Source: Sphingobacterium sp. FBM7-1
Lineage (GTDB): Bacteria > Bacteroidota > Bacteroidia > Sphingobacteriales > Sphingobacteriaceae
Direction: 5' to 3'
DNA length: 64,000 nt
Assembly (NCBI RefSeq): GCF_020687765.1
Contig: NZ_JAJEWJ010000004.1
Location: 224,302-288,301, forward strand
The notes under the pieces were generated by a model that searched no databases, was not told the DNA's origin, and was given only the letters and a program-made list of their open reading frames with translations. The position numbers and the translations under genes were made by a program. Within the stretch, counting starts at the first letter, position 1; each line of letters starts with the position of its first letter. Shown here piece by piece: positions 44,494 to 53,650 of this stretch.

Positions 44494-44521
44494 GTTACTT
44501 CATTTTTTTTATGGCATAAAA

Positions 44522-44547
44522 AAAGCACCAAGTTTCCTTAGTGCTTT
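44522..44547 (-). terminator. Terminator of the tRNA-fMet pair
   Basis: On the minus strand an 11-bp stem (one U-G pair) with a GAAA loop and a T7 tail, a few bases after the second tRNA. Confidence 0.85.
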
Positions 44548-44553
44548 ACGTAG

Positions 44554-44626
<73 letters not shown>

Positions 44627-44677
44627 ATGTTTCTTTTTTTTAGACGCAGCCTCGCGCGTTGTCTTTTATTCTTTTAG

Positions 44678-44750
<73 letters not shown>

Positions 44751-44765
44751 TTGTTTTTGGTGATA

Positions 44766-44796
44766 CAAAGGTAGGTTTTTCTATGCGTAAATCAAA
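44766..44796 (-). promoter_or_regulatory. Promoter of the tRNA-fMet pair
   Basis: TTTG at 44793-44796, a 19-base spacer and TACCTTTG at 44766-44773 on the minus strand. Confidence 0.8.
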
Positions 44797-45091
44797 ACGA
44801 AATATACTTTTCTAAAAGAGAATAACGAAAAAAATTGGATAATGTTCTAATATTCTGTACTTTCATCTTATCAATTATAATGAATTGTGATGAAAAGAAG
44901 ATTACTACTAACCGTTGTAACGCTCGATTTATCCGTTCAGCATGTTTATTTGTCCTTCTCATATCGGAGGGGAAGTAGTACGTTGACGCGTAAAACGAGG
45001 GTTTTACTGCCGGATAGTCTGGCGGCAACACCACTTATTCAATCAAGGGAAGCTCATCTTCCCAACTGTTTATTTCAAATGCTCACTACGT
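44797..45091. other. Intergenic region before the HhH/beta-barrel gene
   Basis: About 295 bases between the tRNA promoter and the HhH gene. An open frame (GTG at 44887) runs into the start of the HhH gene but has no recognisable protein and overlaps it. No consensus -7 box for the downstream operon was found. Confidence 0.5.
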
Positions 45092-47149
45092 ATGCGTTTC
45101 GTCTTTGTCTTTAGCCTGACCGTTGTGGTATCGCTGGGGTATAGTACGTTAGCGAGGGGTCAGATTGGGGATGAAAGTTCCTTAGTAGAACAGTTGGTGG
45201 AAGAACTTGCGTCAGAATTGGATGAAGAGATCCATGTAGACGATTTTATCGAACTTCTTCGACACTATCGGACCCATCCTATAGATCTCAATAAGACCAA
45301 TGAGCAAGAATTAGCCAAATTATTATTTTTATCGCCCTTACAGATCACGAGTTTGTTAGCACATCGCGAACAAACAGGGGATTTTCTTTCTGTGCTTGAA
45401 CTGCAAAGCATAGCCCATTTTGATATGCAGACTGTAGAACGTTTAGCGTCCTTTGTTAGGGTGTCGCCGCCCTCCACATTAAGGGGCTTAACCTGGAGAA
45501 ATTTCTTTCAAGATAGTGAGCAGCAAGTCATGGCCCGCTACGGGACTATCTTTCAAAAACAAAAAGGCTACCTGATTACAGACAGTAGCCGTTCGCGTTA
45601 TTTAGGAGATGCAAATCGATATATGTTGCGTTACCGCTTCAACTTACATAACAAACTTCGCGTGGCGATTAACATGGAAAAAGATGCTGGAGAACCCTTT
45701 TTTCACGGGAAGCAACGTGGTGGGTTTGATCATTACGGCATTAGCTTGTACGCGAAAGACCTCGGTGTTTTTAAGGAAGTAGTGTTGGGCGACTACGCTT
45801 TGCAGGTCGGTCAAGGGCTGGTCATGTGGAATGGACTAAGTTTTGGAAAAGGAGCTATGATGACCAGTAGCGCCAAGCAAGGGACGGGTTTGCGAAGTTA
45901 CAGTGCCATGAACGAACATAACTATCTTTCGGGCTTTGCTGCCCGATTAGCATTTGGCCCTCATTGGGAAATTACCCCCTTTGTTTCGTGGCGAAAACTA
46001 TCGGGAAACCGCGAGACGACCGAAGAAGGATATCCCATTATTCGTTCCATTTCCACGTCCGGGCTACACCGAACGCCTAACGAACTCGCTAACCGTAACA
46101 CCATAAGACAAGGTGCTGTTGGGGTGGATATAACTTATCGTTATAAGCGACTAAAGTTAGGTGCAGTAGCTGTCTATACACAATATAACGGCACCCTTGT
46201 GCACGACGGAACTCCTCGGCAGGCCTATGCTTTTGAAGGCGATCGGTTAACGAATATGGGGATTAACTACCAATACACATTTAAGAATGTATTTCTATAT
46301 GGAGAAAGCGCGAAAGGATATGGCCGGGGCTGGTCTACCCTGAATGGTTTGATCGCAAGCCTCCATCCAAAAGTATCCGTATTTGCAAATTACCGGAATT
46401 ACCAAGCAGATTATTACGCGGTATTTGCGCAGGCATTGGGCGAGGGGAGTAGCGTGGTGAACGAGGAAGGAATCTATATGGGTGGAATGTATCATCCTAA
46501 CAGAAAAATCGAATGGATCAATTATGTCGATTTATTCCGTTTTCCGTGGCTGCGCTATCGCGTCGATCAGCCCAGTGAAGGGTTCGATGTACTTTCTCAG
46601 TTTACCTACAATTGGTACAAAATCGGACGCATCTCGCTGCGATACCGTCATCGCTTAAAGCAAGAAAACAATAGTGTGCCCTTACCCGATAGAACGGTGG
46701 TTGATGTCTTAAAAGATCAACTACGTGTCGCGTTTCAATACAAACTTTCTAAGCGCTGGGAAATTCGAACGCGGGCAGAGGGGCTACGGTATAGAAAGGA
46801 TGGAAGGATCGATTATGGATGGTTGATGTATCAAGATTTATTCTGGAAGCCTATGCGATTGCCCTTGCAGTTAAATATGCGCCTGGCATTTTTTGCGACA
46901 GACTCCTATGATGCCCGGTTGTACGCGTACGAAAACGATGTGCTCTATGCAAGCGCGTTTCCCATGTATAATGGCCGGGGAGGACGTTCCTATATCAACC
47001 TGCGTTATCGTGCAGGCCGGAAAATTGATTTTTGGCTTCGCTATAGCCACAATCGTTATTTGGACGTAGCGACAGTAGGCTCTGGACTGGATCAAAGCGA
47101 AGGGGCGATACGGTCGGATATCAAAATCCAATTCCGATATAAATGGTGA
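45092..47149 (+). CDS. ComEA-like helix-hairpin-helix domain fused to an outer-membrane beta-barrel
   Basis: A 685-residue protein with a signal peptide (about 1-23). After an acidic spacer comes a helix-hairpin-helix region at about residues 60-130 (IDLNKTNEQELAKLLFLSPLQITSLLAHREQTGDFLSVLELQSIAHFDMQTVERLASFV), like the non-specific DNA-binding domain of ComEA. From about residue 145 to the end it is a long beta-rich stretch of alternating aromatic/polar residues that ends ...FRYKW, the typical terminal aromatic of a barrel protein. The stop overlaps comEC by seven bases. A role in capturing DNA at the outer membrane is inferred, not shown. It could be only a DNA-binding porin-like protein of unknown purpose. 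Confidence 0.8.
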   Translation: MRFVFVFSLTVVVSLGYSTLARGQIGDESSLVEQLVEELASELDEEIHVDDFIELLRHYRTHPIDLNKTNEQELAKLLFLSPLQITSLLAHREQTGDFLSVLELQSIAHFDMQTVERLASFVRVSPPSTLRGLTWRNFFQDSEQQVMARYGTIFQKQKGYLITDSSRSRYLGDANRYMLRYRFNLHNKLRVAINMEKDAGEPFFHGKQRGGFDHYGISLYAKDLGVFKEVVLGDYALQVGQGLVMWNGLSFGKGAMMTSSAKQGTGLRSYSAMNEHNYLSGFAARLAFGPHWEITPFVSWRKLSGNRETTEEGYPIIRSISTSGLHRTPNELANRNTIRQGAVGVDITYRYKRLKLGAVAVYTQYNGTLVHDGTPRQAYAFEGDRLTNMGINYQYTFKNVFLYGESAKGYGRGWSTLNGLIASLHPKVSVFANYRNYQADYYAVFAQALGEGSSVVNEEGIYMGGMYHPNRKIEWINYVDLFRFPWLRYRVDQPSEGFDVLSQFTYNWYKIGRISLRYRHRLKQENNSVPLPDRTVVDVLKDQLRVAFQYKLSKRWEIRTRAEGLRYRKDGRIDYGWLMYQDLFWKPMRLPLQLNMRLAFFATDSYDARLYAYENDVLYASAFPMYNGRGGRSYINLRYRAGRKIDFWLRYSHNRYLDVATVGSGLDQSEGAIRSDIKIQFRYKW

Positions 47150-49233
47150 CGCCCGCGGTCTATCTAGCCATACGGAAAGTGCCGTTTGCGAGCGTGTTTT
47201 TATTTTTCGGTACAGGCATCGTAACGGGCTATTATCTGCCACTTACCCAATCGATTTTTCGTGGGCTTGGCTATAGTGCGATGCTGATGGTAGTGTTGTT
47301 ATTGGGGATGGAAATTATAGGGCGAAGCTGGCGACGTGTAGTATTTCCCCTAATTTTTTACAGTTGGTTATTCTTGTTGGGTATACTATGGATAGCTCGG
47401 GAGCTTCCGGCACAGCAAGCCAATTATATTCAACCGGCTCAGGCGGAATACCTGATCGGCGTGATTGCCGACGAGCCGGTGTATGGAGACCTCCGTATTC
47501 GTTTTCCCGTGACGATCCGTAAGCGGGTTCAGGGAAACAAAGAGCGTGTAGCCGCTGGCCAAATCATGCTGCATATCGCCCGGTCAGATACGACTGCTGA
47601 CTTAAGCCTGTCATATGGCGACAAACTGTTGTTTCCCAATACACTACGGGAGTTAGGCGAGCCGTATAATCCCAAACAGTTTAATTATAAACGGTACCTC
47701 GCCCATAAAAACATCTATTACCAAGCCTATCTACAGCCTGACGCTATTCGGTTGCTGGATGATAATCAAGGGAATATCGTTGTGGCATACGCATTGGCCA
47801 TACGTCGTTATTTCGTAGAGAAATATGTTTATTATATAGCGGACAGCGACGCGCGGGATATTGTCGCGGCATTAATTTTAGGCTACCGGGCACATTTCCC
47901 GGTAGAAACGCTGACGGCTTTTGTTAACACCGGTACGGTACACGTGCTAAGCGTTTCGGGATTGCACGTGGGGCTAGTGTTTTTGCTATTGAATTTTATA
48001 CTCGGTTTTCTGGATCGATTCCGGTATGGCAAATCTCTTCGATTCGTGCTTATTCTGAGCGCTATATGGGCCTATGTTTTACTGACGGGAATGGCTCCTT
48101 CTATTCTGCGTGCGGGTGTCATGATTTCTTTCTTGCTGGTCGCCGGGTGGAGCCGTCGGGCAAACCAAAATCTCAATTCGCTTTTTGCGTCGGCTTGTTG
48201 TCTGCTATTCCTCGATCCGTTCATGATTTTTGACATGGGTTTCCAATTGGCCTATGTGGCCGTGCTAGGCTTATTTACACTTTATCCCATGTTAAATAAG
48301 CTGTTCGAAATAAACAACAGGTGGTTGCGGGGCGTCTGGCAGGCCGTATTGGTTTCCCTCAGTGCGCAGCTGTTTACCACACCTTTGGCGTTATTTTACT
48401 TCCACCAGTTTCCTAATTATTTTTTGTTAGGCAATTTATTCGTCTCCTTGCCAGCTATGGCCGTCATGTATACCGGTATAGCATTAGCCGTTTCGCCGTT
48501 TCCCTGGTTAAACGAGTATTTGGCGATGGGATTGTCCTTCGTTTGCCGCTTGCTTTTAGGTGGATTGCAAGCTATCGAAGCATTGCCCTTTGCTGTGATC
48601 CAGGGCATCGACTTTTCGGGCGTGCAACTCGGCTGTTCCTTATTGGTTATCTTCTTTTTCCTATTAACATGGCGTAGTTTGCGTAAAAGCTTTTTGTGGG
48701 GCACACTTCTCTCGATCGGCATGCTGCTGTTGTCTGTCGTAATCACCTCTATGCATTATGCGTCCTATCAAGGATTAAAAGTGTACAATGTAGGGCGAGA
48801 GGTAGCTATTGCTGCTATTGATCGCGGAAAAGTTTCGCTTTTTTCTACACTGGATAGCCTCAAACATCCGCAATTGGCCAGGCAGGTGTTGCCCGATCTA
48901 CATCATTATGTACGCACGGCAGCTATTGACTTTCATCCCTTGCAATTAAAAAGAGGTGTACAGGTAAATATTCGAACTTCGGTCGGTACGCTTGGTATTA
49001 TTGGAGGCAAGCGGATAGCGCACGACGCTCCTGCACAAGATATCTTGTTGTGGCGTAATATGTCCTTTTACGATCAAATTCATAGTGAACAATTTGCAGG
49101 GACAGGTATGTTATTAATAGACGGTTCAAATCATGCCGATAGGCTAGCAGAGATGATAAAAAAGGCCGATTCGTTGGACATCGCCTATTACGTCTTGAAA
49201 AATAATTTTGCTTATGTTTGGGAGAAGAAGTGA
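47143..49233 (+). CDS. ComEC/Rec2 competence channel
   Basis: A 696-residue inner-membrane protein. The N-terminal part has two helices and a DUF4131-like beta region (IRFPVTIRKRVQGNKERV, GDKLLFPNTLRELGEPYNPKQFNYKRYL), then the Competence domain with LILGYRAHFPVETLTAFVNTGTVHVLSVSGLHVGLVFLLL and about ten helices. The C-terminal 170 residues are a soluble part without the H-x-H-x-D-H motif of the metallo-beta-lactamase domain found in B. subtilis ComEC. It is expected to carry single-stranded DNA across the inner membrane. Its start lies inside the HhH/barrel gene and its stop overlaps recQ. Confidence 0.93.
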   Translation: MVTPAVYLAIRKVPFASVFLFFGTGIVTGYYLPLTQSIFRGLGYSAMLMVVLLLGMEIIGRSWRRVVFPLIFYSWLFLLGILWIARELPAQQANYIQPAQAEYLIGVIADEPVYGDLRIRFPVTIRKRVQGNKERVAAGQIMLHIARSDTTADLSLSYGDKLLFPNTLRELGEPYNPKQFNYKRYLAHKNIYYQAYLQPDAIRLLDDNQGNIVVAYALAIRRYFVEKYVYYIADSDARDIVAALILGYRAHFPVETLTAFVNTGTVHVLSVSGLHVGLVFLLLNFILGFLDRFRYGKSLRFVLILSAIWAYVLLTGMAPSILRAGVMISFLLVAGWSRRANQNLNSLFASACCLLFLDPFMIFDMGFQLAYVAVLGLFTLYPMLNKLFEINNRWLRGVWQAVLVSLSAQLFTTPLALFYFHQFPNYFLLGNLFVSLPAMAVMYTGIALAVSPFPWLNEYLAMGLSFVCRLLLGGLQAIEALPFAVIQGIDFSGVQLGCSLLVIFFFLLTWRSLRKSFLWGTLLSIGMLLLSVVITSMHYASYQGLKVYNVGREVAIAAIDRGKVSLFSTLDSLKHPQLARQVLPDLHHYVRTAAIDFHPLQLKRGVQVNIRTSVGTLGIIGGKRIAHDAPAQDILLWRNMSFYDQIHSEQFAGTGMLLIDGSNHADRLAEMIKKADSLDIAYYVLKNNFAYVWEKK

Positions 49234-51134
49234 TGGAAAACAAAAATCTGGAGATATTAAAACAGTATTGGGGGTATGAAAGCTTTCGTCCGCTGCAAGA
49301 AGACATTATCAATAGCGTATTATTGGGGCGGGATACCTTAGCATTAATGCCTACCGGCGGAGGAAAGTCAATTTGTTTTCAAGTGCCGGCACTTCAGTTG
49401 GCGGGCATCTGTATTGTGGTTAGCCCACTCATTGCATTAATGAAAGATCAAGTGCAGAACCTGCGGAAAAAGGGGATAGAGGCAGTGGCTATTATTTCCG
49501 GTATGTCCCATCGAGAGGTCGATATCGCGTTGGATAACTGCGTATATGGAAAGGTTAAATTTCTATATATTGCTCCCGAGCGTCTCTATAATGATTTGGT
49601 GCTGGAGCGTATACGCTATATGAAAGTTGGCCTCTTTGCGATAGACGAAGCACACTGTATTTCGCAATGGGGGTATGACTTCCGTCCAGCCTATTTAGAA
49701 CTGGCGAAGTTAAGAAGGATTCACCCCAACACACCCTTTCTGGCCTTAACGGCCACCGCCACGCCGCGGGTGGTCGACGATATCCAAGATAAACTAGGCT
49801 TCGTCGGTCGACAGGTTTTTCAACAAAGTTTTCGGAGGGATAATTTAGCCTATATCGTCCTAGCGGAAGAAGATAAAATGGGGCGTATGTTGCGCATGAT
49901 TCATCGAATTGGTGGAGCGGGCGTGATCTATGTTCGCAATCGACGAGAAACGCAGGAAGTGTCTCAATTCCTTATTAATCACGGTGTACCCACCGATTTT
50001 TATCATGCCGGGCTCGATACGCAGACCCGTTCACAAAAGCAAGATAGCTGGATGGAAAACCGCATACGGGTGATTGTAGCCACCAACGCATTTGGCATGG
50101 GAATCGACAAGCCGGACGTGCGATTTGTGCTGCATCTCGATCTCCCCGACTCCTTAGAGGCATACTACCAAGAAGCGGGACGCGCGGGGCGTGACGGGAA
50201 GAAAGCGTTTCCGGTGTTAATGTTTCATCAAGCAGATCGGGAAAAACTATGGGCGAACTTTGAAAATAGCTTTCCGGCCATAAGCTTTATCCAACAAGTC
50301 TATCACCATTTAGGGAATTATTTTCAACTAGCGTATGGCGCAGGGCAGGGGTTATCTTTTGATTTTGACGTGGTTGATTTCTGTAAGCGCTATCAGGTGG
50401 ATATCTTGCCGACGTTAAGCGCGTTAAAGTTTCTGGAGCGCGATGGTTGGATCTCCGTATCCGAAGCTGTTTTTATACCTGCTCGATTTAAGTTTGAGGT
50501 AGATTATCAAGAACTCTATAAATTTCAAGTACAGTCCGCTAAATATGATCCCCTAATTAAGCTTATTTTACGTACCACGGGAGGTGTATTTGATTTTTAT
50601 GCGTCGGTGAATGAATATGAACTGGCGAAGAAACTAAAAATCGCTTACGAAAAGGTGATAGATATGTTGCAGGGGCTCCAGAAATTAGAACTGGCGTCCT
50701 ATTTACCCAAAACAGATGCTCCTCAATTAACTTTCCGGCAGGCACGGGTGGATTATAAACATCTTTTTATTGACACGGCTTTTATAGCGGAAAGGAAGCG
50801 TATAAAAGAAGAGCAGATCAAGGCGATGTACACCTATTTGGATACAAAAGACTGCCGAAGCATTGCCTTACAAACCTATTTTGGCGAAAAAGTGGAGACT
50901 CCTTGTGGCGTCTGTGACTTATGCCTCACACGACAGCATCGTGTCGATCTACACGGAAAACTAACAGAAGAGATAAAGACCGCTTTGCTGGCCGGTGAAA
51001 AAGATGTGAAGGAGCTGGTTGATCTACTTACCCTCGGTGATGATGAAACCAAACTGCATGTCATTCGGTTGCTGTTGGATAAAGAACAAATTATCCTACG
51101 CGATGGTAAATATAGTTGGAATAGCCAATTTTAG
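49233..51134 (+). CDS. recQ: RecQ family ATP-dependent DNA helicase
   Basis: About 633 residues from the ATG at 49233 (overlap TGATG with comEC). Superfamily 2 motifs: LMPTGGGKSICFQVPAL (I), VSPLIALMKDQV (Ia), DEAHCISQWGYDFRPAYLEL (II plus RecQ-specific loop), ALTATATPRV (III), IIYVRNRRE (IV), ATNAFGMGIDKPDVRFVLH (V), QEAGRAGRDG (VI). A zinc-binding C-G-V-C-D-L-C follows. After the RQC part there is little room for an HRDC domain, so the protein is on the short side. It unwinds DNA in recombination repair; here it is coupled to uptake genes. Confidence 0.95.
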   Translation: MENKNLEILKQYWGYESFRPLQEDIINSVLLGRDTLALMPTGGGKSICFQVPALQLAGICIVVSPLIALMKDQVQNLRKKGIEAVAIISGMSHREVDIALDNCVYGKVKFLYIAPERLYNDLVLERIRYMKVGLFAIDEAHCISQWGYDFRPAYLELAKLRRIHPNTPFLALTATATPRVVDDIQDKLGFVGRQVFQQSFRRDNLAYIVLAEEDKMGRMLRMIHRIGGAGVIYVRNRRETQEVSQFLINHGVPTDFYHAGLDTQTRSQKQDSWMENRIRVIVATNAFGMGIDKPDVRFVLHLDLPDSLEAYYQEAGRAGRDGKKAFPVLMFHQADREKLWANFENSFPAISFIQQVYHHLGNYFQLAYGAGQGLSFDFDVVDFCKRYQVDILPTLSALKFLERDGWISVSEAVFIPARFKFEVDYQELYKFQVQSAKYDPLIKLILRTTGGVFDFYASVNEYELAKKLKIAYEKVIDMLQGLQKLELASYLPKTDAPQLTFRQARVDYKHLFIDTAFIAERKRIKEEQIKAMYTYLDTKDCRSIALQTYFGEKVETPCGVCDLCLTRQHRVDLHGKLTEEIKTALLAGEKDVKELVDLLTLGDDETKLHVIRLLLDKEQIILRDGKYSWNSQF

Positions 51135-51162
51135 GGCGGCGATACCGCCTGCCCTGAATAGA

Positions 51163-51915
51163 TTATTTAATCAAATTTAGCCAGGCTTCCGCCATTAGAT
51201 TCGCCCCGGCCATAGAGGTGTGCACCCCATCCGTTGTCCAATAGCCACCCGAACCACGGCTTGCCGCTTTGTCGAACACCGATTGAAAAGGAAGAAATGT
51301 GGCGTTATACTCTTTTGCTATTTCCTTAGCGGCCTCCTGATAGTCCGTAAAAGTTGGATACCAAGCATCCGTAACATGTTTCACATTTCTGACGCCGAAT
51401 GGTTCGCCGATAATCAGTTTAACTTCTGGAAGTTGCTTTAACGTGGTATCCAGCAGTTGCTGATATTGTTGTTTATACTGTTGCGGTGTATTTTGAGCTC
51501 CTCGGTCTACCGTACGCCAAAAATCGTTTACACCGATAAGAATGCTTAATATGTTGGGTCGGAGCTGAAGCGCATCGACATCCCACCGCTTAATAAGATC
51601 TGGGACTCTATTCCCACTGATTCCCCGATTATAGACCTGGATATTTTTGTCTGCATATTTATTGAGTAGGGTGGCGGCCGCCATCATCGCATAACCATGT
51701 CCGAAAGCACCTGTGTCGTTTGGTTTCAAATTTTCCCGATTGCGTCCCGCATCGGTAATCGAATCCCCCTGAAATAAAATAACATCGTTTTGTTGTATAC
51801 GTAGTTTGCCACTTTTTGCCAGATTGTCTTCCGTAGCAAATAGCGACTTAGTACCCATTGTCGCTGCTCCTAGCGTGAGGAGGCTTTTCGTTAAGAATTT
51901 TCTTCTAGTTTCCAT
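51163..51915 (-). CDS. SGNH/GDSL-family esterase or lipase
   Basis: About 250 residues from the ATG at 51915, beginning METRRKFLTKSLLTLGAATMG, a twin-arginine-like signal peptide. The SGNH blocks are readable: GDSITDAGR (I, nucleophile Ser), ISGNRVPDL (II), IGVNDFW (III, oxyanion Asn) and DGVHTS (V, catalytic Asp and His). These enzymes deacylate sugar or lipid esters outside the cytoplasm; the substrate is unknown. It is the last gene of a minus-strand run that starts at the transketolase and converges on recQ with 28 bases between. Confidence 0.9.
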   Translation of the reverse strand: METRRKFLTKSLLTLGAATMGTKSLFATEDNLAKSGKLRIQQNDVILFQGDSITDAGRNRENLKPNDTGAFGHGYAMMAAATLLNKYADKNIQVYNRGISGNRVPDLIKRWDVDALQLRPNILSILIGVNDFWRTVDRGAQNTPQQYKQQYQQLLDTTLKQLPEVKLIIGEPFGVRNVKHVTDAWYPTFTDYQEAAKEIAKEYNATFLPFQSVFDKAASRGSGGYWTTDGVHTSMAGANLMAEAWLNLIK

Positions 51916-51949
51916 ATGATGAAGGTTTACAGAAACCAAGTTAACTTTT

Positions 51950-53137
51950 TCAGGCGAACTTTTCAAGACCTTCTCTTATTATTCCACAGGCATGTTTTAT
52001 TTCGTCATCCGATATAGTCAGCGGCGGAGCCACGCGCAAAGCCGTTTCGCAGTGCAAGTACCAATCGATCATAACCCCTTTTTCCGCACAGAAAGTACTC
52101 ACCTGATATACCTGATCAAACGTTTCGAGCTGCAAACACATCATCAACCCTTTTCCTCTGATTTCTTTTATCTTGGGGTGATCGAGTTCTTTTCGGAATA
52201 AGGCAGCTTTAGCATCCACCGTTTCCAGCAATTTTTCGTTTTGGATGACCCTTAACGATGCCAATGCAGCCGCACAACTTACGGGGTGCCCGCCAAAGGT
52301 GGTGATGTGCCCAAGCATCGGATTATCTTTAATCACGTCCATAATCTCTTTCCGAGCGACGAATGCACCAAGCGGCATGCCCCCACCGATACCTTTTGCC
52401 AACATCAATACGTCCGGTACGATTTCGAAATGCTCAAAAGCGAACATTTTACCCGTCCTTCCGAAGCCGGTCTGTATCTCGTCGAAAATCAAAATAGCGC
52501 CCGTCTCGTCACATTTGCGTCTAAGTGCCTGCATAAACTCTACGGTCGGAACCTGTACGCCCGCCTCTCCTTGAATGGTTTCAACGATCACCGCTGCGGT
52601 TTGCTCCGAGATAAGCGCTAAACTCGGTATATTATTGAACTCGATAAAATCTATTTCAGGAAGGAGTGGGGCATAGGCTTCGTGATACGCCGGGTTACCA
52701 ATTAAACTTAAAGCCCCTTGGGTACTTCCATGATAGGCGTTTCGGGCAGCAATAATCTGTCTACGTCCGGTAAACTTCTTCGCGATTTTCATGGAACCCT
52801 CCACTGCTTCCGCTCCGCTGTTGGTCAGGTAAACAGACCCAAAAGAGGAGGGAAGCGTTTTTAGTAATTCAGTCGCAAACGCTACCTGCGGAGCTTGTAT
52901 AAACTCGCCGTATACGGTCACGTGGAGATACTTCTCCAGTTGTTGTTGAATAGCCGCTATTACTTGCGGATGACGGTGTCCAATGTTGCTTACATTAAAT
53001 CCCGAAACCAGGTCTAAATAACGTTCACCTTTTGGCCCATATAAATAAATCCCTTCCGCTTTAACAATTTCAAATAAACGAGGGGAAGAAGATGTTTGGG
53101 CAGTGTTTTTCAGAAAAAGCGCTCTATTGCTGATCAT
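51950..53137 (-). CDS. Class III aminotransferase (acetylornithine/ornithine-type)
   Basis: A 395-residue PLP enzyme. Class III features: a G-P-K-G-E-R-Y-L-D-L-V-S-G-F-N start block, the ligand GAEAVEGSMKIAKKFTGR, LIFDEIQTGFGRTGKMFAFEH (with the Asp contacting PLP), and LMLAKGIGGGMPLGAF with the Schiff-base lysine. It transfers an amino group between an omega-amino compound and 2-oxoglutarate or a related acid; the exact substrate is not readable. No arginine genes are near, so a biosynthetic role is not supported by context. Confidence 0.9.
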   Translation of the reverse strand: MISNRALFLKNTAQTSSSPRLFEIVKAEGIYLYGPKGERYLDLVSGFNVSNIGHRHPQVIAAIQQQLEKYLHVTVYGEFIQAPQVAFATELLKTLPSSFGSVYLTNSGAEAVEGSMKIAKKFTGRRQIIAARNAYHGSTQGALSLIGNPAYHEAYAPLLPEIDFIEFNNIPSLALISEQTAAVIVETIQGEAGVQVPTVEFMQALRRKCDETGAILIFDEIQTGFGRTGKMFAFEHFEIVPDVLMLAKGIGGGMPLGAFVARKEIMDVIKDNPMLGHITTFGGHPVSCAAALASLRVIQNEKLLETVDAKAALFRKELDHPKIKEIRGKGLMMCLQLETFDQVYQVSTFCAEKGVMIDWYLHCETALRVAPPLTISDDEIKHACGIIREGLEKFA

Positions 53138-53200
53138 TTTTTAGTAATAAGAAGTCGGAAATGTATAAAACAAAAGTGACGCCGTTACGCGTCACAACTA

Positions 53201-53650
53201 TTAGCGGTTTCTTCGCTGTAGTTCTTTATAGAGCAATTCCCGAAAGTTTTGTTCAACTTCGAAGAACTGAGATGCCCTGGCGGAGCCGATTACCTCCGCG
53301 AACTTTTTTCGATATTCCTTTTTGATATCCAATTCTTTGGCATCGTAAGAAAGTATATCTTTTTTTTCCGCGTTATTCGATCTGTTGAAAGTATTTACAC
53401 CTCTTGGAGAGGCACTTGTACTTTCTCTTTTCTTAGACCGAATCGTCCATATTTCTTTGCTGTATAGATTATATATTGGGAAAAATCGCTGGGCTTCCGC
53501 AGGCGTTAAACTAAGCTCTTTCGTAATATAAGCAACCTTTTCGCTTTCAATTGCTGCAAATCGTTTAGAGTCCCGAGGTTGTGCACTCGCAGATACTATG
53601 CAGAGCATAACCATACTAATCATAACGAACAAATGTTTTAAACCTAACAT
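53201..53650 (-). CDS. Periplasmic Spy/CpxP-like protein (sensor of ECF-type sigma factor)
   Basis: A 149-residue protein with a signal peptide (MLGLKHLFVMISMVMLCIVSASA), then an all-helical, charged body. LSLTPAEAQRFFPIYNLYS resembles the L-T-x-x-Q repeat of Spy/CpxP chaperones. Similar short periplasmic proteins in Bacteroidota are named sensors of ECF-type sigma factors because they are encoded with such a factor and its membrane partner, as here. Its start overlaps the preceding stop by one base (TAATG). Function is inferred from context. Confidence 0.7.
   Translation of the reverse strand: MLGLKHLFVMISMVMLCIVSASAQPRDSKRFAAIESEKVAYITKELSLTPAEAQRFFPIYNLYSKEIWTIRSKKRESTSASPRGVNTFNRSNNAEKKDILSYDAKELDIKKEYRKKFAEVIGSARASQFFEVEQNFRELLYKELQRRNR

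Noticed and set aside
44887..45114. Open frame of 75 codons before the HhH/barrel gene
   Set aside because: GTG start, odd composition without family motifs, and overlap with the start of the much better supported HhH gene.
51134..51162. Terminator between recQ and the GDSL gene
   Set aside because: Only a 5-bp GC stem without a T run is present.
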